Origin: an uncultured bacterium
GTDB lineage: Bacteria > Bacillota > Clostridia > Oscillospirales > Ruminococcaceae
Assembly (NCBI GenBank): GCA_905215595.1
Contig: CAJMQZ010000053.1
Location: forward strand, 1-13,383
DNA: 13,383 bases
Direction of reading: 5' to 3'
Position numbers and translations under genes: made by a program. Positions within the stretch are counted from its first letter, which is position 1. Each line of letters starts with the position of its first letter. Under the pieces are notes generated by a model, which saw only the letters and a list, made by a program, of their open reading frames with translations, made no database searches and was not told where the DNA came from. Positions 5,723 through 11,833 of this stretch are shown here, piece by piece.

Positions 5723-7366
5723 ATGCAGGTAGGCACCGGCAAAAGCGTACTCAATGGCATCGCCATTGGCAAGCTGAAGATCTACAAGAAAAAAGATACC
5801 GCGATTTCCACCGCTCCTGTGGCAGATACTGCCGCAGAACTGGAGCGTTTTGAAGCTGCCCGCCAGAAGGCCATTGAGCAGCAGACCACCCTGTACGAAA
5901 AGGCACTGGCAGAAGCCGGTGAAGACATTGCCGAGGTGTTCAACATCCACGCCATGATGCTGGATGACGACGACTTTGTGGACGCCATCAAGGAGATCAT
6001 CAACGGGCAGAAGATGTGCGCCGAGTACGCCGTCAAGACCGCCGGCAACAATCAGGCTGCGGTGTTCTCTGCCATGGACGACCCGTATCTGCAGGCCCGC
6101 AGCGCCGATGTGCTGGACATTGCGCAGGCCATGCTGGACATTCTGCAGGGGGTGGACAACGCTTCCCTGCAGGGCACAGAACCCAGCATTCTGGTAGCCG
6201 AGGATCTGGCTCCCTCCGAGACCGTGCGCATGGATAAAAGCCTGCTGCTGGGCTTCATCACCCGCGAGGGCAGCTCCAACAGCCACACCGCCATTCTGGC
6301 CCGCAGCATGAACATCCCTGCCCTGATCCAGTGCAAGGATATCCAGGATGACTGGGACGGCAAGATGGCCGTGGTGGACGGCTACAATGCCTGTGTGTAT
6401 GTGGACCCCACCCCCGATCTGCTCAAGAGCCTGAAAAAGCGCCAGCAGGAGGACCAGAAAAAGCAGGCCCTGCTGCAGGAGCTGAAGGGCAAGCCCAACA
6501 CCACGCTGGACGGCAAGACCATCAACGTGTTTGCCAACATCGGCGGCATGGGCGACGTGGGTGCTGTGCAGCAGAACGACGCCGGCGGCGTGGGCCTGTT
6601 CCGCACCGAGTTCGTCTACCTGAACTGCAAGGACTTCCCCACCGAGGACTACCAGTTCGAGGCCTACAAGCAGGTGGTGGAGAGTCTGGCTCCCCGCAAG
6701 GTGGTCGTCCGTACCTGTGACATCGGTGCCGATAAGACCGTCGATTACATGAAGCTGGATCACGAGGAGAACCCCGCTCTGGGCTACCGCGCCATCCGCA
6801 TCTGCCTGACCCGCAGGGACTTCTTCAAGACTCAGCTGCGCGCTCTGCTGCGTGCTTCTGCCTACGGCAACATGAGCATCATGTTCCCCATGATCACCAG
6901 CCTGCGGGAGCTGCAGGACGCCAAGGCCGTTCTGGAAGAGTGCCGCGCCGAGCTGACCGCCGAGGGCGTCAAGATGGGGCAGAACATTGAAGTAGGCACC
7001 ATGATCGAGACCCCCGCCGCCGTGTTCATCGCGGACGAGCTGGCCGCCGAGTGCGACTTCTTCTCCATCGGCACCAACGACCTGACCCAGTACACCTGCG
7101 CACTGGACCGCCAGAACGCAAAGCTGGAGCCCTTCTTCAACCCCCATCACCCCGCCGTGCTGCGCGCCATCAAGATGACCATTGAAGCCGGTCACCGTCA
7201 CGGCATCTGGGTGGGCATCTGCGGCGAGCTGGGTGCCGACACCGCCCTGACCGAGACCTTCCTGCGCATGGGCGTGGACGAGCTGTCCATGAACGCCAAG
7301 AGCATCCTGCCGGTGCGCAAGATCATCCGCAGTGTAGACCTGAGCAAGCCCTCTGAGAAGGCCTGA
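5723..7366 (+). CDS. ptsI: Phosphoenolpyruvate-protein phosphotransferase (PTS enzyme I)
   Basis: A 547-residue enzyme I, slightly shorter than the usual 570-575. It takes phosphate from PEP and passes it to His15 of HPr. The N-terminal HPr-binding helical and swivelling domains span about 1-230, with the phospho-histidine His188 in REGSSNSHTAILAR. The C-terminal PEP-binding TIM barrel follows, with GGVGLFRTEF (Arg294), the EVGTMIETPAA strand, FFSIGTNDLTQY, and the active-site Cys500 in WVGICGELGAD. All key residues are present. The ATG at 5723 has AAGGAG at 5709-5714, eight bases upstream; an in-frame GTG at 5705 precedes that site and is unlikely. The gene can be transcribed by readthrough from ptsH; I saw no clear separate promoter in the short gap. 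A perfect terminator follows. Confidence 0.97.
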   Translation: MQVGTGKSVLNGIAIGKLKIYKKKDTAISTAPVADTAAELERFEAARQKAIEQQTTLYEKALAEAGEDIAEVFNIHAMMLDDDDFVDAIKEIINGQKMCAEYAVKTAGNNQAAVFSAMDDPYLQARSADVLDIAQAMLDILQGVDNASLQGTEPSILVAEDLAPSETVRMDKSLLLGFITREGSSNSHTAILARSMNIPALIQCKDIQDDWDGKMAVVDGYNACVYVDPTPDLLKSLKKRQQEDQKKQALLQELKGKPNTTLDGKTINVFANIGGMGDVGAVQQNDAGGVGLFRTEFVYLNCKDFPTEDYQFEAYKQVVESLAPRKVVVRTCDIGADKTVDYMKLDHEENPALGYRAIRICLTRRDFFKTQLRALLRASAYGNMSIMFPMITSLRELQDAKAVLEECRAELTAEGVKMGQNIEVGTMIETPAAVFIADELAAECDFFSIGTNDLTQYTCALDRQNAKLEPFFNPHHPAVLRAIKMTIEAGHRHGIWVGICGELGADTALTETFLRMGVDELSMNAKSILPVRKIIRSVDLSKPSEKA

Positions 7367-7393
7367 ACCGCGGAAAAAATATTATTATAATTT

Positions 7394-7436
7394 GTGGCTC
7401 AGAAACGCCTGCGGGCGTTTCTGAGCCACTTTTTTT
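7394..7436 (+). terminator. Terminator of ptsI
   Basis: A perfect 16-bp stem (7394-7409 with 7414-7429), TGCG loop and seven T (7430-7436) make this the clearest terminator in the window. The 5' flank is A/T-rich, so it might also work partly in reverse. Confidence 0.95.
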
Positions 7437-7443
7437 CACAGAA

Positions 7444-7668
7444 GGGGTCGTAAAAAGGCAAACGGCATTTGCAGCGCCGCTTTCTGCGAAAGCGCGGCTC
7501 TGCGGGGAACGAACCCTCTCAGGCGCTCCCGCGCCAGCTCCCCCAAAGGGGGAGCCAAGCCGTTAAGCTCGTTGCTAAAGTTTTAAAAGAAATGAGAACG
7601 CTTCCGGCAGTGCACTTGGCTCTCCCTTTGGGAGAGCTGGCAAAGCCGACAGGCTTTGACTGAGAGGG
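7444..7668. repeat. Inverted-repeat element, copy 2, with extended 5' flank
   Basis: The core runs from CCCTCTCA (7514-7521) to TGAGAGGG (7661-7668). It contains GGCGC-TCCC-GCGCC (7522-7535), CTCCCCC/GGGGGAG hairpins near both ends, and the internal sequence GAGCCAAGCCGTTAAGCTCG. The 70 bases before the core (from GGGGTCGTAA at 7444) are clearly homologous to 13026-13097, so the duplicated unit is about 210-225 bases, longer than the inverted-repeat core alone. No protein-coding signal is present. Confidence 0.8.
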
Positions 7669-7734
7669 CGCAAGCCGCGAGAAACTCCCCCAAGGGAACG
7701 CCTTTGAGCGATGCCGGAAACTTTGCCGCCACAC

Positions 7735-7761
7735 AAAAAAGCTCCCCCTTTCGGGGGAGCT
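7735..7761 (-). terminator. Terminator of the sigma-factor operon, supplied by the repeat
   Basis: Read leftward from the sigma gene stop at 7812, AGCTCCCCC (7761-7753) and GGGGGAGCT (7748-7740) form a 9-bp stem with a GAAA loop, followed by six T (7740-7735). This has all parts of a rho-independent terminator. Confidence 0.75.
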
Positions 7762-7791
7762 GGCACGCCGTAAGGCGTGACTGAGAGGGTT
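7735..7791. repeat. Half element of the same family
   Basis: One end module only: the hairpin AGCTCCCCC/GGGGGAGCT (7740-7761), a second hairpin GGCACGCC-GTAA-GGCGTGAC (about 7762-7780), then TGAGAGGGTT (7782-7791). The stretch 7669-7734 before it holds only decayed pieces (CTCCCCCAAGGG at 7685-7696), suggesting an eroded left half. Confidence 0.7.
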
Positions 7792-7811
7792 CACGCAATG
7801 CGCATTCCCGA

Positions 7812-8297
7812 TCATTTCCGCTGTTCCAGCATGGTCTGGATGCGAGTCTTGGCGCGGTAATAGGTCACCCGCGCCCATGCGGCATTGTGGCCAAAAATAG
7901 CCCCGATGCGGTCAAAGGGCAGTTCACCGAACACCCGCAGGCTGAAAACCTCCTTGTAGGGTTCTTCCAGCGCGTGCAGACACTGGTGCACCGTAAAGGC
8001 GGCATCCTTGTCCACCAGCAGCTGCGCGATATCCGGGCTGTCGGCGGCTTTTGTTTCGGCATCTTCCAGCGGGGCGGCGTGCTTTGTGCGGCGGCAATGG
8101 TCGTAGTAGGCGTTGCGCGCCACCGTAAACAGCCACGCCCGCACATCCTGCTTGCCGTCATAGTCTTTCAGGCCGTCCAGTGCCCGGAAAAAGGTCTCCT
8201 GCGTCAGCTCCTCGGCCAGCGCTTCGCTGCGGGTGAGCCCCTGCAAAAACAGACAGACGTCCCGGAAGTAGAGCCGGTAAATGGTTTCAATGTCCAT
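7812..8297 (-). CDS. ECF-type RNA polymerase sigma factor
   Basis: A 161-residue two-domain sigma factor. Region 2 (about 1-75) includes AEELTQETFFRAL and the region 2.3/2.4 segment VRAWLFTVARNAYYDHCRR, for melting and -10 recognition. Region 4 (about 104-155) has a helix-turn-helix around LPFDRIGAIFGHNAAWARVTYY for the -35. It lacks regions 1 and 3, as expected of ECF sigmas. The ATG at 8297 is chosen because GGAG lies eight bases before it, inside the end of the upstream anti-sigma gene; the frame is open six codons further, but those starts lack a site. Only five bases separate the genes, so translation is probably coupled. The gene order is anti-sigma first, the reverse of the common arrangement. 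Confidence 0.93.
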   Translation of the reverse strand: MDIETIYRLYFRDVCLFLQGLTRSEALAEELTQETFFRALDGLKDYDGKQDVRAWLFTVARNAYYDHCRRTKHAAPLEDAETKAADSPDIAQLLVDKDAAFTVHQCLHALEEPYKEVFSLRVFGELPFDRIGAIFGHNAAWARVTYYRAKTRIQTMLEQRK

Positions 8298-8302
8298 AGG
8301 CA

Positions 8303-8953
8303 TCACTCCGGCCATTCGACCTCATCCCATGCCGCAGGGGCGCTGCCCACCGCATACCATGTGCCGTCCTGACCGTTGAACGCCACCGTCATGTCCGCTG
8401 CATCCACCACCGCCGAGCGGTCAGTGCGCATCCATCCGGTGCTGCGGAGCAGGTCTGTGTCTTTTTGCAACAGCTTGTCAAGGGCATCGTGCACCCACGG
8501 GATGCGGTAGCGGATGGCCTCGTAGTGCCCGTCGGCATGGGTCGGCTTCAGGTATACGTCCTCGGCGCGGGTCTCCAGCACCCAACCGTTTGCACCGTTT
8601 TCCGCCTGCTGGTAGGAAGCCTGCAATCGTGCATCAAAAAAGGATACCCGGTCGCAGGCGGTGTAGCCGTACCAGCCAAAGCCGCACACCGCCGCCAGCG
8701 CCAGCGCTGCCGCAAAGCTGCACAGCATGGTGCGCAGACGGCGGCGGTTCAGGCTGCTGCGGATGTTTTTCAGCGGTGCATCCGGCTGGGGCTCCGGCTG
8801 CACCGGCACCGGCTTTTCCATCTGTTCCAGCTGGGCACGGCAGGCGGGGCACGCTGCAAGGTGCTGTTCCACCAGCGCACTGCTGGCGGGGCTGGCAAGC
8901 TTTTCGGCGTACAGGGGCAGTAAGTCGCGGATCACGTCACATTCCAGTTTCAT
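8303..8953 (-). CDS. Zinc-finger (zf-HC2) anti-sigma factor, single-pass membrane protein
   Basis: A 216-residue protein predicted to hold the adjacent ECF sigma factor at the membrane. The N-terminal anti-sigma domain begins MKLECDVIRDLLPLYAEKLA and has the zinc-binding HLAACPAC motif (His31, Cys35, Cys38). A Pro-rich linker (about 48-60) leads to basic residues and one membrane segment (about 74-97). The remaining roughly 115 residues should be outside and contain no domain I recognise; they could be the signal-sensing part. The ATG at 8953 is eight bases from AAAGGAGG; an in-frame ATG at 8959 is too close to that site. An ECF-like promoter lies just upstream. The zf-HC2 motif plus overlap with a sigma gene makes the role likely; the signal is unknown. 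Confidence 0.88.
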   Translation of the reverse strand: MKLECDVIRDLLPLYAEKLASPASSALVEQHLAACPACRAQLEQMEKPVPVQPEPQPDAPLKNIRSSLNRRRLRTMLCSFAAALALAAVCGFGWYGYTACDRVSFFDARLQASYQQAENGANGWVLETRAEDVYLKPTHADGHYEAIRYRIPWVHDALDKLLQKDTDLLRSTGWMRTDRSAVVDAADMTVAFNGQDGTWYAVGSAPAAWDEVEWPE

Positions 8954-8999
8954 GGTCATTTCCTCCTTTGCGGGCTTTTGTGTGCCCTTTCACCCCAAT

Positions 9000-9025
9000 A
9001 ACGCACAAAGAGGAAAAACGTTACA
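9000..9025 (-). promoter_or_regulatory. ECF-sigma-type promoter upstream of the anti-sigma gene
   Basis: On the minus strand TGTAAC (9020-9025) and CGTT (9000-9003) are separated by exactly 16 bases. This is the arrangement of Gram-positive ECF promoters such as SigW (TGAAAC-N16-CGTA). Transcription would begin near 8993, 40 bases before the anti-sigma ATG. The adjacent sigma factor is the obvious candidate to read it, giving autoregulation. Confidence 0.65.
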
Positions 9026-9039
9026 GAAAAACCGCAAAT

Positions 9040-9312
9040 TCACCGGACCGCGGTCTTTTCCCGCAGTTTTTTCGTTCCCTTGAGGAAGAGCCACACCAGC
9101 ACCCCCAAAAGCAGGCAGATGCCAACGTGCATGGCTGCCATCATGTAGTAGCCCTGAAAATCGAACCGCACCGTCCCGGCCATCAGGTAGGGCTGGTGCC
9201 CCGCCTTATACAGGGTGACAAAGCAGGAGATGGCGTTGTACAGGCCGTACAGCCCTGCCGCTGCGCACACGATGACCCGCAGCAGCCTGCTTGTGATGAA
9301 TCTTACGAACAT
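9040..9312 (-). CDS. Small two-TM membrane protein, unknown function
   Basis: A 90-residue protein with two hydrophobic segments (about 8-36 and 58-78) joined by a loop containing PYLMAGTVRFDFQGYY, and a basic C-terminus (KGTKKLREK). I do not recognise a family. Its ATG at 9312 overlaps the last ten bases of the upstream frame, and GGAG lies eight bases before it, so translation is probably coupled to the papain-like gene. A 10-bp palindrome GACCGCGGTC (9046-9055) lies across its last codons; there is no T-tract, so read-through into the anti-sigma operon is possible. Coupling and position suggest it works with the envelope proteins encoded just upstream. Confidence 0.72.
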   Translation of the reverse strand: MFVRFITSRLLRVIVCAAAGLYGLYNAISCFVTLYKAGHQPYLMAGTVRFDFQGYYMMAAMHVGICLLLGVLVWLFLKGTKKLREKTAVR

Positions 9313-9961
9313 AATTGCAGCTCCGTTCTCTCTCCGTCCTTGTAGCAGTAGATGCCCCCTGCGCGGGAGAAGTCCTTGTCCACCTCCACGCAGTCGAAGG
9401 CGCTGAAGGCCTGTTCAATTTTTTCGGGCGTGCAGACAAAGCCCCGGATTTTCAGGGCAGCCTCTTCGCCCACCACCGCGTTCCACAGATGGATCGACCA
9501 ATAGCTGCAATTTTTGTTCACTGTCCATTGATCGTGCTGTTCCATGTAGTCCTCAATGACCTTCAGCTGCTCCTCCCCGATATATTGGTGCTCAGGGACA
9601 GTCTGCCGGTGTAGCGTCCGTAATGGGCGATATAGCATGGTTCCAGATCGAACAGCAGCCCCGAAAGTCCCGACACCGCCCAGACCGAGAAGGTGACCAT
9701 CTCGCCGTCCGGGATGGCGCGGTCTTTCAGGTAGACCGTGTGCCCGGTGCGGTTGTCCAGCCCGATCCATGTATGCCCGAAACACTTGAGGAAGGGCTTG
9801 GATTCGCTCTTGCCGTCAAAGGTGGTGATGGAGAGGATAAGCCCCTCCTCTTCACAGGGCAGGGTGCGGGCAGCTTTGCCGGTGGCGGCGCTGCACCACA
9901 GCTCAAGGGCTGCTGCACATACCGAGAGCAGCACCGCCCATGCAATGATCCTCTTTTTCAA
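9303..9961 (-). pseudogene. Secreted papain/NlpC-like protein, interrupted by a frameshift
   Basis: Two overlapping frames clearly make up one protein. The first (from 9961) has a signal peptide (MKKRIIAWAVLLSV...), then FGHTWIGLDNRTGH and CYIAHYGRYTGRL, and runs out of sense near 9605, ending at a stop at 9563. The other frame then continues with QYIGEEQLKVIEDYM, NKNCSYWSIHLWNAVVG and ends at 9303. The total length is one base short of 220 codons, so a single-base deletion near 9595-9605 explains it. The ordered His (FGHTW) and Cys (NCSYW) motifs resemble permuted papain-fold families (DUF4105/YiiX/NlpC-P60 relatives), which cut amide bonds in the envelope; this is inference. The start is TTG with GGAGG seven bases upstream, 25 bases after the LytM-like gene. 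It could be a real mutation or a sequencing error. Confidence 0.7.
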
Positions 9962-9986
9962 TGCAATTCCTCCTGTATGTTACGGC

Positions 9987-11291
9987 TCAGTCGTTTTCCT
10001 TCCAGAACAGGCCGCCGGAGGTCTGGAACAGCAGCCGGGGGTTCACGCTCCTGCTGCCCAGCTTGAAGTCCATGGTCAGCTCCTCGCCCAGCGCGCCAAC
10101 AGCCTGCCCCTTTTCCACGGTCTGGCCCTTGCTGACCGAAATCTCCTGCAAGCCGTACAGGTAGCTGCGCAGCCCGCAGCCGTGGTCGATGACCACCGTA
10201 TTGCCGGTAAGCGCCAGATTGCCCGCAAACACCACCGTGCCGTTGGCTGCGGCTCGGCAGGGCGCACCGGGGATGGTGTACAGCTTTGTGGAGTTGGAGC
10301 GGCTGCCCTGCTGGCCGTTCGTTACTTTAATTTGCCCGTAGTCCACCAAGGTCATGGAGTCCTCGGCGGGGGGCACAAAGCCGCCCTGCCACTGCTTGGC
10401 GGTGGCGGCAGCCTCGTACAGCGGCCAGATGACACTGCGGAACTGGGCGTTGGCGCTGTCCGCAGCGGGCGCCTCGGCCTCTGCCTCCACCGTGCCGAAG
10501 TCCTTCGGCAGCACGGTCAGGGTGCGGGTGATGGTCTCGCCATTCACCGTGATGTTCACCTCGTGCCCGCCGGAGGAGGCGTTATAGGCTGCCGGGATAT
10601 AGGCACGCCAGCCCTCTGCGGCGCGCACACACTGCACGCCGCCAAGGTCGGTCTCGATGGCAGGCACGGCGTCCCCGGTCATACCAGAGATGCGCACGCC
10701 TACCGTGCCGCCCTGCTCCACCCGCTCGGCGGAAAGCTCCACCTCCGCGCTGGCCTGCAGGGTGAACCGGAAGCTGTACCGGTACCAGCCGGTGGGCTTT
10801 GCGGGGCGCTCCAGCCCCAGATTTTTGCGCAGCTGGCCGGTGCTGCCGCCCTCGAACTGGGTGATGGTGCCGTCCTTGGGCACGCGCCACGCGGTCAGCT
10901 CCGCCTTATACTCGCCGTTTGCAGGGAAGAGAAAGTTCTGGTACTCCCCCGCGCTGCCCGCAAACAGCACATCCCCCGCCGCATTCTGGATGGTCAGGGC
11001 GGTGTAGCCCGTCCAGTCCGGCAACGTCAGCTCCGGGTGGGCGGTGTACAGCACCCCCAGCTTCTGCACGCTCAGGGTGGCGGGGCTGGCAAATACCTTA
11101 TCCAACTTGCCGCCCAGCAGCGGCACCTGCCAGCAGGAGCCGTTCGGCTCCAGCGCCTGCTCGCCGAACTGCGCCGCCCCGTCCGGGCAGCCGCCCTCGG
11201 TGGTAAAGGCATAGCTTACCCCCATCACAGCCGCCAGCAGCACCACCACACCCAGCGCCACACTGATGAGCCAAAGCAAAAAACGCTTCAT
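9987..11291 (-). CDS. Membrane-anchored LytM/M23-like protein with missing zinc ligands
   Basis: A 434-residue protein with an N-terminal membrane anchor (about 4-25) and a long extracytoplasmic part. An all-beta, Ig-like region (about 180-262) is followed by a low-complexity linker (267-280) and a LytM/M23-type barrel (about 335-422). The barrel is recognisable from GTVVFAG, LTGNTVVIDHGCGLRSYLYGL and VSKGQTVEKGQAVGALG. Active M23 enzymes need an H-x(n)-D motif and an HxH motif. Here the first region reads TIPGAPCRAAANG and the last TMDFKLG, so only His370 remains; hydrolysis is unlikely. Such degenerate LytM domains (EnvC, SpoIIQ type) serve as binding or activator proteins. The ATG at 11291 has AAGGAG seven bases upstream; the frame extends to a TTG at 11312, which is less likely. 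No separate promoter is evident; it may be reached by readthrough of the preceding terminator. Confidence 0.85.
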   Translation of the reverse strand: MKRFLLWLISVALGVVVLLAAVMGVSYAFTTEGGCPDGAAQFGEQALEPNGSCWQVPLLGGKLDKVFASPATLSVQKLGVLYTAHPELTLPDWTGYTALTIQNAAGDVLFAGSAGEYQNFLFPANGEYKAELTAWRVPKDGTITQFEGGSTGQLRKNLGLERPAKPTGWYRYSFRFTLQASAEVELSAERVEQGGTVGVRISGMTGDAVPAIETDLGGVQCVRAAEGWRAYIPAAYNASSGGHEVNITVNGETITRTLTVLPKDFGTVEAEAEAPAADSANAQFRSVIWPLYEAAATAKQWQGGFVPPAEDSMTLVDYGQIKVTNGQQGSRSNSTKLYTIPGAPCRAAANGTVVFAGNLALTGNTVVIDHGCGLRSYLYGLQEISVSKGQTVEKGQAVGALGEELTMDFKLGSRSVNPRLLFQTSGGLFWKEND

Positions 11292-11310
11292 GTTCCTTCT
11301 CCTTATGTAC

Positions 11311-11361
11311 AAAAAGGGCGCACCGGGGCAAGTCCGTTCAGACAGACTGCTCCGTGCGCCC
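11311..11361 (-). terminator. Terminator after the 62-residue protein gene
   Basis: Read leftward, GGGCGCAC (11361-11354) pairs perfectly with GTGCGCCC (11323-11316) around a loop containing a second pairing (AGTC/GACT), followed by five T (11315-11311). It ends only about 20 bases before the LytM-like start, so it could attenuate transcription into that gene. Confidence 0.75.
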
Positions 11362-11403
11362 CGATGTGCTTATCTTCCCGGCAGTTTCCGGTATTTCAGG
11401 GAA

Positions 11404-11592
11404 TTATTCTGCCTCGTCCTCAGCAGCAGCTTCCTCCGGCTCTACGGTGGTTGCGTCATCCTCGCCGAACAGCAGGCGCTCGTATTCGTCCAGCTCCTTC
11501 TCGCGGCGGTTCAGGTAAAGTGCCACAGCAGCCAGCGCACCAGCCACAGCAGCCAGAACGGCGATTACAGCGACCAAGCAAGATTTTTTCAT
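11404..11592 (-). CDS. Small single-pass membrane protein with acidic tail
   Basis: A 62-residue protein: two lysines, one Ala/Val/Leu-rich membrane helix (about 4-27), a charged segment NRREKELDEYERLLFGED, then a strongly acidic Glu/Ala tail. I do not recognise a named family; the REKELDEYERLLF segment looks conserved in style and may be a short amphipathic or coiled-coil contact. The ATG at 11592 is preceded by AAAGGAG with rather long (12-base) spacing. The gene has its own promoter, a folded leader and a terminator, so it is a real transcription unit despite its size. Confidence 0.75.
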   Translation of the reverse strand: MKKSCLVAVIAVLAAVAGALAAVALYLNRREKELDEYERLLFGEDDATTVEPEEAAAEDEAE

Positions 11593-11615
11593 AGATTCAG
11601 TACACTCCTTTTTGC

Positions 11616-11636
11616 AGTTGAAACGTTGTTTCAGCT
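11616..11636 (-). other. Hairpin next to the ribosome binding site of the 62-residue protein gene
   Basis: TGAAAC (11619-11624) and GTTTCA (11628-11633) form a 6-bp dyad with a GTT loop, extended by AG/CT across one mismatch. It ends about ten bases upstream of AAAGGAG. It may act on translation or be a protein-binding site. Confidence 0.4.
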
Positions 11637-11707
11637 TGATTTTTCCAGCGGGCGACCCGCAAAAGGATCTTGATGCAAACGGCGATCAGCGCCGCTTTGT
11701 AGCTTTT

Positions 11708-11736
11708 ATTATACCCGTTCCCGCCCAAAATTACAA
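11708..11736 (-). promoter_or_regulatory. SigmaA-type promoter of the 62-residue protein gene
   Basis: On the minus strand TTGTAA (11731-11736) lies 17 bases from a perfect TATAAT (11708-11713). Transcription would start near 11701, giving a leader of about 110 bases. Confidence 0.75.
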
Positions 11737-11756
11737 CCGTTGCACCCCAATTTTCA

Positions 11757-11779
11757 CGCCCCGAAGGTGCTGCGGGGCG
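11757..11779. terminator. Possible weak terminator after mutY
   Basis: CGCCCCG (11757-11763) pairs with CGGGGCG (11773-11779) around nine bases. The leftward flank is GTGAAAATT rather than a T-tract, so termination is uncertain. Confidence 0.35.
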
Positions 11780-11833
11780 CAGTTTGGGCAGTGTGCCGGT
11801 TTTGGCGCGGTTCATTACAGCAAATTGCCAAAA

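Noticed and set aside
5549..7201. 550-residue open frame on the minus strand
   Set aside because: Exact shadow of ptsI, which has all enzyme I catalytic residues.
9563..9620. Programmed ribosomal frameshift in the papain-like gene
   Set aside because: The needed shift is -1, but no X XXY YYZ slippery heptamer or clear pseudoknot is visible. The GGGGAGGAG just upstream of the UGA resembles a stimulator but lies after the point where the first frame already loses sense.
9738..11594. 618-residue open frame on the plus strand
   Set aside because: Antisense to the LytM-like gene; rich in His/Gln/Arg/Gly with no domain, no start signal, and it crosses the terminator and promoter-side regions of minus-strand genes.
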